From NCBI RefSeq assembly GCF_900218065.1, contig NZ_OBMU01000001.1, positions 1,470,623 to 1,534,622 on the forward strand: a DNA stretch of 64,000 bases, written 5' to 3'. Each line of letters begins with the position of its first letter. The stretch's first letter is position 1. This document shows positions 10,132 to 18,593 of the stretch, in pieces. This DNA is from Novosphingobium sp. Chol11 (lineage in GTDB: Bacteria > Pseudomonadota > Alphaproteobacteria > Sphingomonadales > Sphingomonadaceae). The notes beneath the pieces were generated by a model. The model was not told the DNA's origin. It did not search any database and saw only the letters and a program-made list of their open reading frames with translations. The translations under genes and the position numbers were made by a program.

Positions 10132-10338
10132 GTGGCAGACGATTTTGCGCCGGTCGCAGTTGCGCGACCTTCTTCCACAGGCGGCTCAACGGCTCGTCCC
10201 CTTCCTCCCCAGCCATCATTGGCCCAGCGGCCATTTGCCGACCGCGCTGATCGCGGCGTCGAGATTCTGTCTCGCTGGGCGGGGATTTTCAGCTTCGCAG
10301 CTGCGGTAGGCGCCACAGGCTGGCTGCTCATCTCCTGA
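10132..10338 (+). CDS. Small single-span membrane protein (paralogue of the one at 8077)
   Basis: 68 residues with a GTG start at 10132. The proline- and arginine-rich N-terminus differs from the paralogue, but the last 27 residues align without gaps to the protein at 8077: G-[IV], SRWAG, a hydrophobic stretch with glycines at matching positions, and GWLLIS at the end. One C-terminal membrane helix is predicted. The ribosome-binding site is weak. Function unknown; the paired position around the initiating transferase suggests it belongs to the exopolysaccharide system. Confidence 0.6.
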   Translation: MADDFAPVAVARPSSTGGSTARPLPPQPSLAQRPFADRADRGVEILSRWAGIFSFAAAVGATGWLLIS

Positions 10339-10409
10339 AACGCATATCCCTCGTCTCTACAAAGTTGTGAATCCGTCTTCTCTTTTCCTTGCTGCCAGAT
10401 GAACAGTTG

Positions 10410-10445
10410 TCAGCAGGCGACATGCGCTGCTGATCAGTCGTTTTT
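10410..10445 (+). terminator. Possible terminator after the small membrane protein gene
   Basis: TCAGCAG at 10410-10416 pairs with CTGCTGA at 10427-10433 and a T5 run lies at 10441-10445. The stem is only 7 bp and the T-run is 7 bases away, so this is tentative. Confidence 0.3.
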
Positions 10446-10559
10446 GCGATGAAACGAAGCGTGGTTTAGTTACGACAAGCTGCGCCTGCAGAGGTTCGTT
10501 TTGTCCGCAAACGCGACTAGCATGCCCTCATTGCTGCAATGCAATAAAGGGTTGCACAT

Positions 10560-11810
10560 TTGGCTATTGCTTACACTCCGCGTTTTTGGAGGCGCCTTAG
10601 TGCGCCTGCCATACAAAATTTCTTCATTGTTCACAGAGCAGCAGCGGTAGCGGTCAGCTGCGCTGCCGTTGCCGCTACCCCTTCTGCCGTCAGCGCCCAG
10701 TCAGCAAAGGTTGATGAGGGCGTCCGACTGAAAACATTGGGGCTGCACGCGACGGCGGGCATCGATCTTCTTTATGATGACAACGTCTATCGCGTCGATG
10801 ATCAGATAGAGAACCCGACAAAAGACATCATTGTCACGCCTTGGGCCGAGCTGACCTATGGCAAACCAATAGGGCGTCACGATCTTCTGCTGCGTGGTCG
10901 TGTCGGATATGACCAGTTTATCTCCGAAGGTCAGCGGAGCAAGTTGCGGCTCGATACCGAAGCGAAGGCGGTGATACGATTTGGGGCCACCTGCTCTGTG
11001 ACGCCACTTCTATCCTATCGGCAGCAGCGCGCCGATTATGGGGATATCAACCAGCAGACCGAAAATCTCCAGCGGTTCGCCACATTCGGCGCGGACCTGA
11101 GCTGCGAACGTCCAGGCCTTTTCCCCGTCGCATCCTATCGCCGCGACCTGACCCGCAATGATGACGCCTTTGATTTCGCGGATCAGACCAGCGACACTTA
11201 CATGGCGGGGATCGGCTATAATATGCCGAGCCTGGGCACGCTGACGGCATTTTACGAGCGCGTGAACAGCGATCGTAAAAAGCTGGGAATCGAGAACCGC
11301 ACCAACAGCTATGGACTACGGTTCAAGCGCGAAGTTTCTCCGATCACGCAGTTGGACGCCGAGCTTCGCTGGCTGGACGTAGATAGCGACTCTCCCGCGG
11401 TCGGCAGTTATAATGGCCTGGGTTGGGACATCAGTGTTTCCACCGGCATCGTACCGCGTCTCAAGCTTACTGCCACGACCGAGCGCAGCATCGTCAACGA
11501 CAGCCTGATCGCCAGTGGCTTCGCAATCCGCACCCGGCACAGGCTGGCGGGCGAGTTCGCGATCTCGGAACTGACATCAGCTGGCTTTTATGGCGAATTG
11601 GAAAAGCGGAAGTTTCGGCAGGATGCCGCCTTGCGTCCATTCTCCATCACGGCCGACCGCAACCAGCGCTTTGGCGCGATGCTGAAGCGCAAGCTGTCGG
11701 ACCGTTTCGACCTCTCGCTCGATGCGCAGCGCTACAAGCGGCGCACCGATACGGATGTCGCCGAATTTAGTGGAACCCAGGTGACGCTGGGCGCGGCGAT
11801 CAGATTTTGA
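10560..11810 (+). CDS. Outer-membrane beta-barrel protein of the exopolysaccharide operon
   Basis: 416 residues with a TTG start at 10560, preceded by AAAGGG. A signal peptide is evident (hydrophobic segment around residues 21-45 ending at SAVSAQ/SA). The mature part is rich in alternating aromatic/polar strands (AGIDLLYDDNVYR, GIGYNMPSLGTLTAFYERV) and ends in phenylalanine (VTLGAAIRF), as expected for a Bam-inserted barrel. Similar barrels accompany Wza-type exporters in sphingan-like loci. First gene of a run of overlapping genes to 25849; the export gene starts 26 bp downstream. Confidence 0.8.
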   Translation: MAIAYTPRFWRRLSAPAIQNFFIVHRAAAVAVSCAAVAATPSAVSAQSAKVDEGVRLKTLGLHATAGIDLLYDDNVYRVDDQIENPTKDIIVTPWAELTYGKPIGRHDLLLRGRVGYDQFISEGQRSKLRLDTEAKAVIRFGATCSVTPLLSYRQQRADYGDINQQTENLQRFATFGADLSCERPGLFPVASYRRDLTRNDDAFDFADQTSDTYMAGIGYNMPSLGTLTAFYERVNSDRKKLGIENRTNSYGLRFKREVSPITQLDAELRWLDVDSDSPAVGSYNGLGWDISVSTGIVPRLKLTATTERSIVNDSLIASGFAIRTRHRLAGEFAISELTSAGFYGELEKRKFRQDAALRPFSITADRNQRFGAMLKRKLSDRFDLSLDAQRYKRRTDTDVAEFSGTQVTLGAAIRF

Positions 11811-11836
11811 CCCTCGAACATGAAGGAGCATGAGCT

Positions 11837-12655
11837 GTGAAAGCAGAGACCCTCCTGACCAGCTTCTCGATCTTCCTCACGGCTGCCGCGGTGTTTCCAG
11901 CGTCGGCGCAAACAGCTGTCGCGAACGCCCCGGCGGCAACTGCTCCAGCCCAGCCGGTAGCCGACGCAGGATATCTGCTTGGTCCCGACGATGAAGTGAA
12001 GATTTCGATCTTCGGCCAACCGGACCTGTCGTCAACTACGCGGATAAAGGAAGATGGCTCGGTCACACTCGCCCTGATCGGACCTGTTCAGGCGCGAGGA
12101 AAGACCACCTCACAACTGGCGCAGACCATAGCTGCCAACTACGCAAGCGGCGGGTTTCTCACCAATCCATCCGTCAATGTGGAGGTGAGCAACTATGTCA
12201 GCCGCTTCGTGACTGTTCTGGGCAATGTGCCGCAAGCGGGCAATTACCCGCTCGACCGCAACTATAGCGTGGCGTCTATGCTGGCAAAGGCTGGCGGTTC
12301 GACCAAGGACGGCGCCAACGCCGTCATCCTGACGCCGGCCGATGGGAGCGGCGCTGTCCGCATATCGCTTGCCGATATGGCAGTGGGGGGTAGCCGCCAG
12401 TTGAAGCCGGGCGACATATTGTTCGTTCCTCCGGCCGAGAAGGTCTATGTTTACGGGCAGGTCCAGCAGCCGGGCGCCTTCTCCTTCGTGCCGGGCCAGA
12501 GCTTCCGCCAGGCCCTTGCATTGGCAGGAGGCCCGACGCTCGCGGGTTCGACCAAACGCATAAAAGTACGCCGGGGAGGCAAGGAAATACAGGCGAACCT
12601 GGATGATCCGGTTCAGCCTGAAGATGTCCTCATCATCCGGGAGAAGCTGTTTTGA
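11837..12655 (+). CDS. Polysaccharide export protein (Wza/OPX family)
   Basis: 272 residues with a GTG start at 11837 and GGAG about 9 bases upstream. The signal peptide ends near PASAQ; no lipobox cysteine is seen, unlike E. coli Wza. The polysaccharide export domain starts at YLLGPDDEVKISIFGQPDLS and is followed by SLBB-type segments (VTVLGNVPQAGNYPL; VYVYGQVQQPGAFSFVPGQ). It is shorter than Wza, so it probably forms a periplasmic/outer-membrane conduit with the barrel protein upstream. Its stop overlaps the TTG start of the AAA gene. Confidence 0.9.
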   Translation: MKAETLLTSFSIFLTAAAVFPASAQTAVANAPAATAPAQPVADAGYLLGPDDEVKISIFGQPDLSSTTRIKEDGSVTLALIGPVQARGKTTSQLAQTIAANYASGGFLTNPSVNVEVSNYVSRFVTVLGNVPQAGNYPLDRNYSVASMLAKAGGSTKDGANAVILTPADGSGAVRISLADMAVGGSRQLKPGDILFVPPAEKVYVYGQVQQPGAFSFVPGQSFRQALALAGGPTLAGSTKRIKVRRGGKEIQANLDDPVQPEDVLIIREKLF

Positions 12656-14079
12656 CTACGATCGATCATGGCTTCGCGCAGGATCGGCCCAGCGGGATGC
12701 TGGACTGGCTCATGTCCTTTCGCCGCAACATGGCGTCTGCCGATACGCATTCTGGCGAGCCTCGCATGAGGGCGGCTGAGCCCTTGTTGCTCGACACGCC
12801 TGTGGCGCCCGGCTTTCGGCCAATTCAGCAGGAGGATGAGGTAGCGGAAGCGCCACGGGCTCTTTCCATGGGTGCGATGGCGGCGCCTTTGAAGCCGATC
12901 AGCTTGCGGCGGGATTCCATTTACAGCGCTTTCAGTACGGCGATGCCGGTGACGGATCGGCACGGGCTGGCCGGACGGAACAGCGAGCTTGAGAAGCTGG
13001 TCGAGGCGATCGTCGTTCAGCGGAAACATGCGGTGATCTTCGGAACGCGGGGATCGGGCAAGACTTCGCTGGCGCGGGTTTTCGGCGATCTGGCGGATGA
13101 GGCGGGATGCGTCGCGCTTTATGGATCGGCGAGTGGGGACGCGGATTTCGACGCGTTGTTCCGGCCTTTTCTGAGCGAACTGCCGATGAGTGGGGCGGGG
13201 CAGGAAAAAGCGCGCAAATTAATGAATGAAACCATTGATGGAACGCGTTTGGCGAACCTGCTGGTGGAAGACGTACGGCAGCGTACGATTTTGATCCTGG
13301 ACGAGTATGACCGGGTCCGATCGGATGAGGCGAAATCGGATGTGGCGACGCTGCTGAAGCTGCTCACCGACATTCACTCGCCGGTCCAGGTGGTGCTGGT
13401 CGGCATCGCGGGAGACGTGGATGGGCTGATCGCGGCGCATCCGTCATTGCGGCGGCATATCGCGCCTCAGCGGGTCGCGCCAATCCCGAAGCCGGAACTG
13501 GAGCGGCTGCTGATGAGCTGCGCGGACAATGCCCGGCTGAAGCTTGATCCGGACGCGCTCGACGCGCTGGCGGGCGCGGCGATGGGGTCACCCTATCATG
13601 CGCGGCTGTTCGGCATGCAGGCGGCGCTCGTCGCCGAAGCGGCGGGCCGCGAGCGCATGACGCTGGCCGATGTGGAGCAGGGACTGGCGTCCGCGCTGGA
13701 AGACTGGGCGGAGATGAGCGGCGCAACCCATGCGCTGTTCCGCCGCATCCTGTGGGACGCGGGCGCAAACCGGCGGATGATCGCGCTGGCAGGGGTCGCA
13801 GCGTCCCAGATGTCGGTCATTTCCCATGACCGGCTCGTCCGTCTGAGCCATGAAGTACTGGGCGGCGGATCGATCAATGAAGGTCAGGCCGCCGACACGC
13901 TGCGGCGGTTGGAGCCGATCCTGACACCGATGCCCGGCGGCGAACTGTTCATGTTCGAAGATACGCTGGCGCCGCAATTCCTGTTGCTGATGGCAAAGCA
14001 GCCGGTGCCCGCGACGCCCCCTGCCCCGACGCCTGCCGAAGAAATGCGCGCCATGCTGCGAGGAGTTGACGGGCTATGA
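12652..14079 (+). CDS. AAA-type ATPase in the exopolysaccharide operon
   Basis: 475 residues, TTG start at 12652 overlapping the export gene stop, with GGGAG upstream. Walker A is GTRGSGKT (about residue 128) and Walker B is ILILDEYDR (about 205-213), in an Orc/STAND-like AAA module that begins with LAGRNSELEKL. The region after about residue 380 resembles a winged-helix-like tail (inference). No membrane segment. It is not a BY-kinase; its position between the wza-like and wzc-like genes suggests that it powers or gates assembly or export, replacing ATPase activity missing from the kinase-like protein at 15431. Similar genes occur in sphingomonad exopolysaccharide loci as far as I recall. 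Confidence 0.75.
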   Translation: MTTIDHGFAQDRPSGMLDWLMSFRRNMASADTHSGEPRMRAAEPLLLDTPVAPGFRPIQQEDEVAEAPRALSMGAMAAPLKPISLRRDSIYSAFSTAMPVTDRHGLAGRNSELEKLVEAIVVQRKHAVIFGTRGSGKTSLARVFGDLADEAGCVALYGSASGDADFDALFRPFLSELPMSGAGQEKARKLMNETIDGTRLANLLVEDVRQRTILILDEYDRVRSDEAKSDVATLLKLLTDIHSPVQVVLVGIAGDVDGLIAAHPSLRRHIAPQRVAPIPKPELERLLMSCADNARLKLDPDALDALAGAAMGSPYHARLFGMQAALVAEAAGRERMTLADVEQGLASALEDWAEMSGATHALFRRILWDAGANRRMIALAGVAASQMSVISHDRLVRLSHEVLGGGSINEGQAADTLRRLEPILTPMPGGELFMFEDTLAPQFLLLMAKQPVPATPPAPTPAEEMRAMLRGVDGL

Positions 14080-15434
14080 CCATGAACCCGATCGATCTGC
14101 TGTCCGCCGTCCAGGCCCGGTGGCGGACGGCGGCGCTGCTGGGCGGCGCGCTGTTCCTGATCGTCGCCATATTGGCGTTTCTACAGCCCCGCCAATATGC
14201 GGCCACATCCTCGCTGCTGCTGGACCTGTCCCAGACAGACCCGACCGACGCCAACAACCAACCGGGCGCACGCGTCGAGGTGGACAGCATATTGGGCACG
14301 CAAACGGACGTCATCCGATCCGCCAAGGTCATCAATGCGGTGGCGAAGGAAGCCGGGTTCGTCGATGAACTGCCGAAGGATGTCCCGCTCGATGCGCGCG
14401 TGCAGCAAGCGGCCGACCGCGTGCGGGCCAGCCTGACCGTGACGACCGGGCGGCAGAGCAATGTGCTGCAATTGCAATATATGGATGCCGATCCGGCCGT
14501 CGCGGCGAAGGTCGCGAACCTGGCCGCACAAGTCTACATGCGCGAGCAGGTCGAACTGCGCGCGTCGCCTGCGCGGGGATCGGCCAAATGGTTCGACGAG
14601 CAGACGCAGGAAGTACGCCGCCGGTACGAACTCGCGCAGAAGCGCCTGTCCGATTTCCAGCGCGCGCATGACATCATCGGCATCAACCGCATGGACCTTG
14701 AGGCCGAAAAGCTGAAGAACCTGTCCTATCAGCTGACCCAGGCGCAAGCCGAGGCGGCGGCTGCACGGTCGAAAGCCGGCGCGGGATCGGTGTCCGACAT
14801 CGAAGGGTCGCTGATCGTCCAGAATTTGCAGGAGCAGGTGGCGACGCAATCAGGGCGGGTTTCGGAATTGTCGAAGACCCTTGGCCCCAACCATCCGAGC
14901 ATGGTCGCCGCCAACGCCCAATTGTCGGAGCTTCAGTCGAAGCTGGCAGCGGCACGCGCCAGCCAAGCGGGCGCGGTGAACGCCAACAGCCGGGCGGCAA
15001 GCAGGCGCGAAGGGGACCTCAAGTCCAACATGGCGGGCCAGGAAGATCGCATGATCCGCATGTCGGACGTGCAGGACCAGTTGATGGTCATGCAGCGGGA
15101 CGTGGATGCCGCGCGCCAGACCTATGACACGGTGCGCCAGCGGTTCAACGAAGCGACGCTGAAGAGCCAGATTTCGCAGCCCAATGCCAGCTTGCTGGAC
15201 GAGGCGGCGGTGCCGTTGCTGCCAGCCAAGCCGAACATCATGCTTTGGCTGATCGCGGGGGTTGCGCTGGGCCTGATCGGCGGGGTGGCGGCAGTCGTCA
15301 TCGCCGAGATCCTGAAGCCCCGCGTCCGTTCCGCAACCGGTGTCGCCAAGGCGACCGAAGTTGAAGTCATCACCGAACTGTTGCCGGTCCCCACACGGGG
15401 CGGCTGGTTCCTCAATCGGCAGGAGGCCGCATGA
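14076..15434 (+). CDS. Chain-length determinant protein (Wzz/Wzc N-terminal type)
   Basis: 452 residues. A membrane helix near residues 18-36 (TAALLGGALFLIVAILAFL), a periplasmic Wzz domain with long coiled-coil stretches (about 170-320), and a GNVR-type segment leading to a second membrane helix near 390-412 (LWLIAGVALGLIGGVAAVV). The C-terminus ends shortly after, so there is no fused kinase domain. It should form the inner-membrane oligomer setting polymer length together with the export protein. ATGA overlaps on both sides tie it to its neighbours. Confidence 0.9.
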   Translation: MTMNPIDLLSAVQARWRTAALLGGALFLIVAILAFLQPRQYAATSSLLLDLSQTDPTDANNQPGARVEVDSILGTQTDVIRSAKVINAVAKEAGFVDELPKDVPLDARVQQAADRVRASLTVTTGRQSNVLQLQYMDADPAVAAKVANLAAQVYMREQVELRASPARGSAKWFDEQTQEVRRRYELAQKRLSDFQRAHDIIGINRMDLEAEKLKNLSYQLTQAQAEAAAARSKAGAGSVSDIEGSLIVQNLQEQVATQSGRVSELSKTLGPNHPSMVAANAQLSELQSKLAAARASQAGAVNANSRAASRREGDLKSNMAGQEDRMIRMSDVQDQLMVMQRDVDAARQTYDTVRQRFNEATLKSQISQPNASLLDEAAVPLLPAKPNIMLWLIAGVALGLIGGVAAVVIAEILKPRVRSATGVAKATEVEVITELLPVPTRGGWFLNRQEAA

Positions 15435-16339
15435 GACTGCGTTCCACGGCAGGCGCCCCACCCCAGTTGATGCCGGGCGGCGGGACCGCCGCGCTCCGGC
15501 CCAGAGGACGCGACAAGCAGAGCTTTGCGAAGCTGGCGGTCGATCACGGGTTCCTGGCGGAATCCGACGTCACCCGCGTCGACATGCATGCGCGCGAACA
15601 TGGGCTTCCCTTTCACGAGGCAGCGGTGGAGATCGGCGCGCTGGATGCCGAGGCGGCCAATCTGCTGGCGGCACTGGCGGGCGGATTTTCGCTGCTGCCG
15701 ACCGGAGATGAACGGATAGACCCGGCGGTGGTCGCGGCCTTTGATCCTGCAAGCCCCTATGCCGCCAAAATCAGGACGGTCCGGGCCAAGATGCGGGCAG
15801 CGGCGAAGGCGGGCGATCCGTCCGCGCTGCGGCTGGCGGTACTGTCGGTGGATGCCGGAAACGAGGCTGCGGTGATGGCCGCGAACCTAGCGGTCGTGCT
15901 GGCGCAGATGGACGGTCAGACGATGTTGATCGACGTCGACATGGGCAATCCGTCGCTCGACCGGTTGTTCCGCGTCGCGAACAAGGCGGGATTGGCGGAA
16001 CAGTTGATGGGCAGTGCGGCGTTGCTGCCAGCGGCCAAGACCGCGATCGAGGGATTGTGGCTGATGACCGCGGGACGCGCTTCGGGCAGCGCGTCGAGCC
16101 TGATCACGCGCGGCCCGCTGGCGGACACAGCCAATGGATGGGGCCTGAAGGAAACATCGATGCTGTTCTACCTTGCCGAGCGCAAGGGCGAGCAGACGCC
16201 GGTCGGCAGCATCCTGGCAGGGTTCGACGCCGTGGTCATCGTCGCCCGGCGCGGCGATACCGCGATCGCCGACCTGCGCCGCATCATCGACGATCTCGAC
16301 CGGCAAGGCGTGCCGATCGCCGGGACGGTCATCGCATGA
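15431..16339 (+). CDS. BY-kinase-like exopolysaccharide protein lacking the P-loop
   Basis: 302 residues. Residues about 30-95 resemble the GspE N-terminal (MshEN-like) domain. The remainder follows the CpsD/Wzc kinase fold: RTVRAKM, then a position where Walker A should be but reads SVDAGNEAAVMAANLA without GKS/T, then a good Walker A' segment (MLIDVDMGNPSLDRLF). No tyrosine-rich tail is present. It therefore looks like a pseudo-kinase partner of the chain-length protein, perhaps relying on the AAA protein at 12652. ATGA overlaps with both neighbours. Confidence 0.75.
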   Translation: MRLRSTAGAPPQLMPGGGTAALRPRGRDKQSFAKLAVDHGFLAESDVTRVDMHAREHGLPFHEAAVEIGALDAEAANLLAALAGGFSLLPTGDERIDPAVVAAFDPASPYAAKIRTVRAKMRAAAKAGDPSALRLAVLSVDAGNEAAVMAANLAVVLAQMDGQTMLIDVDMGNPSLDRLFRVANKAGLAEQLMGSAALLPAAKTAIEGLWLMTAGRASGSASSLITRGPLADTANGWGLKETSMLFYLAERKGEQTPVGSILAGFDAVVIVARRGDTAIADLRRIIDDLDRQGVPIAGTVIA

Positions 16340-17136
16340 GTGCTGAGCGGGCCCTGCCTCAACCTTTTCCTGCCGCAGACGCGCAGGAAAAGCATGTCGT
16401 CGTGGGCGGCGTTCCGGTTTCCACCCTGTCCCTCGACGCCCTGATCACGAAGATGGTGCGGGAAGCCCCGCTCCGCCGGATGCAGCAGGGAACACCATTG
16501 CTGGTGTTCGACTGCAACGGACAGGGCCTGTCGATGAATGCCATCGACCCGCAGTTCCGGGCCGATCTGGCTCAGGCGGACCTGATCCACGCCGATGGGC
16601 AGATCATCGTCAAGGCGTCACGCTGGTTCAGCAAGACGCCGATCGCGGACCGGTCGAGCACCACGGACATGTTCATCGACAGTCTGCCGCGTGCGGCCGC
16701 ACAGGACGTGCGCTATTATCTGCTGGGCGGCGAGGAGAAGGTGAATGCCGAGTGCGCCCGGCGGGTCACCGAACAGACGCCGGGCCTCAAGCTGGCGGGC
16801 CGCCGCAACGGCTTCTGGAAAGCGGAAGACGAGGACGCGCTGATCGAAGAGATCAACGCGGCGGCGCCTGACGTGCTTTGGGTAGGAACGGGGAAGCCGC
16901 GCGAGCAGGCCTTTTGCGTGCGCAACCGGGATCGCATTAAGGCGGGGTGGATCGTCACTTGTGGCGGCCTCTTCAACTATGTGACCGGCGATTATCCGCG
17001 CGCGCCGATGTGGATGCAGAATGCGGGGCTTGAATGGCTGCACCGGATGGCGACGCGGCCACGGCAGCTGGCCTGGCGCTACATCACCACCAATCCCCAT
17101 GCGCTTTGGCTGATCTGGAAGCATCGCCATGGCTGA
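16336..17136 (+). CDS. WecG/TagA/CpsF family glycosyltransferase
   Basis: 266 residues from the ATG at 16336 (ATGA overlap); the longer upstream frame is antisense-like arginine-rich sequence. Family marks: LLVFDCNGQGLSMNA, ADLIHADGQ (catalytic Asp region), YYLLGGEEKVN, PDVLWVGTGKPREQ and CGGLFNYVTGDYPRAP. These enzymes add ManNAcA/ManNAc, glucose or similar residues to a lipid-linked acceptor at the inner membrane. Likely the second sugar of the repeat unit; the donor is unknown. Confidence 0.88.
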   Translation: MSAERALPQPFPAADAQEKHVVVGGVPVSTLSLDALITKMVREAPLRRMQQGTPLLVFDCNGQGLSMNAIDPQFRADLAQADLIHADGQIIVKASRWFSKTPIADRSSTTDMFIDSLPRAAAQDVRYYLLGGEEKVNAECARRVTEQTPGLKLAGRRNGFWKAEDEDALIEEINAAAPDVLWVGTGKPREQAFCVRNRDRIKAGWIVTCGGLFNYVTGDYPRAPMWMQNAGLEWLHRMATRPRQLAWRYITTNPHALWLIWKHRHG

Positions 17137-17157
17137 TGGGACAGCGGTTGCGCAGGC

Positions 17158-17235
17158 CCACCCCCTAACCCCCTCCCGCTTGCGGGAGGGGGAGCTGGAG
17201 AAAGACTTGCCCAACCCGCAGCGAGAGGGGCAGCT
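17158..17235 (+). repeat. REP-like palindromic element
   Basis: A run CCCCCTAACCCCCTCCCGC, TTGC-type loop and GCGGGAGGGGGA (about 17160-17193) is the familiar dispersed intergenic palindrome of several proteobacteria; a second, weaker GAGAGGGGCAG tail follows. It lies between the end of the WecG-type gene and a better start for the flippase at 17270, which is where such repeats normally sit. Confidence 0.6.
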
Positions 17236-17269
17236 GATAGGGCGCGCGACCTCCTCTCCGGAGACGCGC

Positions 17270-18517
17270 GTGAGGAAATTGGGAAGCGTCTTTGGCCGAT
17301 TTGGCCTTGCCAGCCTGTCGTCCGCCATCGTGTCGGTCAGCCATCTGGCCGTGCAGCTTTTTTCGATCCATCATCTGGGCACGGCGGCGATCGGTACGCT
17401 GGCCTTCCTGCTGGTGATCATCCAGTTTGGCTATGGCCTGTCCAACGCGCTGGTGTCGACGCCCTACACGATCGCGGTCAATCAGGATGACCGAGCCGAT
17501 CGCACGTCATTCGACTTCTTCTTTCCGGTGAACCTGCTTCTGGCGGCGAGCCAGGGACTGATCTGCGCGGGAATAGCCTGGGCCACGGCATCCCCAGCGG
17601 CAGCGGCGATGTTCGGGTTGGCGGGCACCTTATCGCTCATCCGCTGGTTCGGGCGATCCAATGCCTATGCGCATCACCGGCCCGCGCGCGCGGCGCGATC
17701 GGACCTCGTCTATGCAGGGACGATCGTTGCTGGCCTGCTTGTGGCCACGCGGACAGGCGCTGACCTGGCGAGCATCGGCGCGATGCTGGTCGTTGCGAGC
17801 CTTGCCGGGCTGCTGCCATTTGGAATTTCCTATGTGCGGCGGCACTTCATCATGCGTCCCACGACGGCGTTGAGCGCCTATCGCCCGGTGTGGCGCGAGC
17901 AGTCCGGCTGGACATTGGTGGGGGTGCTTTCGACCGAGGCGACGTCGAACGCGCACAGCTATATCGTGACCCTGCTTGCCGGGCCTGCCGCCTTTGCGCC
18001 TGTTGCGGTGGGCATGCTGTTCTTCCGGCCGGTCAATGTGTGCATCACCGCGCTTACCCAGCTGGAGCGGCCCCGCATGACCCGTGCGGTGGCGCGCGGG
18101 GATCATGACGGCGCGATAAAGTCCGAGCGGATATTCATGGGCGCGCTGGTATTCCTGTGGGCGGGGACATGCGTGCTTGCGGCGCTGGTGCTGTTTGCCT
18201 TTCCGCAGTTGATCCTGAAACCGACGCTGGATTGGCAGCTGGTCGCGATCGCGGTGGGACTGTGCGCGCTGCTGTCGCTGGTCCAGTGCGTGCAGACGCC
18301 GATGAGCGTGATGACTCAGGCGCGCAAGGCGTTCCGGCCGCTCGCCCATCAGAGCCTGCGCAGTTGCGGCGTCGGCATAGCGGCGGTGACGCTGCTGACG
18401 CTGGCGGTTGCGCCGATCTTTTCGATTGCGGGCGTGGTGTTGTCACAACTGGTGATGATGCTGGGCATCTGGCAGCTCGACCGCAAGTGGCGGGCGAGCC
18501 AGCGGGCTGAGGACTGA
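17270..18517 (+). CDS. Polysaccharide flippase-like membrane protein (Wzx/MATE superfamily)
   Basis: About 415 residues with a GTG start at 17270 preceded by GGAG at 6-7 bases. A longer version from ATG 17129 (462 residues) would translate a REP-like palindrome into its N-terminus, so I prefer the shorter one. The protein is almost wholly hydrophobic, with around ten to twelve membrane segments and polar breaks such as RWFGRSNAYAHHRPARAARS. It should flip lipid-linked repeat units to the periplasm. The polymerase gene follows within 80 bp. Confidence 0.8.
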   Translation: MRKLGSVFGRFGLASLSSAIVSVSHLAVQLFSIHHLGTAAIGTLAFLLVIIQFGYGLSNALVSTPYTIAVNQDDRADRTSFDFFFPVNLLLAASQGLICAGIAWATASPAAAAMFGLAGTLSLIRWFGRSNAYAHHRPARAARSDLVYAGTIVAGLLVATRTGADLASIGAMLVVASLAGLLPFGISYVRRHFIMRPTTALSAYRPVWREQSGWTLVGVLSTEATSNAHSYIVTLLAGPAAFAPVAVGMLFFRPVNVCITALTQLERPRMTRAVARGDHDGAIKSERIFMGALVFLWAGTCVLAALVLFAFPQLILKPTLDWQLVAIAVGLCALLSLVQCVQTPMSVMTQARKAFRPLAHQSLRSCGVGIAAVTLLTLAVAPIFSIAGVVLSQLVMMLGIWQLDRKWRASQRAED

Positions 18518-18559
18518 AACCATGGCTTCGGCATGGCACCGCATGGGCACTGCGCCCTC

Positions 18560-18583
18560 CCTCCCCTCTCCTGCGGCTTCGCA
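18560..18583. repeat. Small palindrome at the polymerase 5' end
   Basis: TCCTGCG and CGCAGGA flank a GCTT loop at about 18565-18583. It resembles the palindrome upstream of the flippase in context: just after one gene and just before a better internal start of the next. Confidence 0.4.
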
Positions 18584-18593
18584 GGACAGCCGG

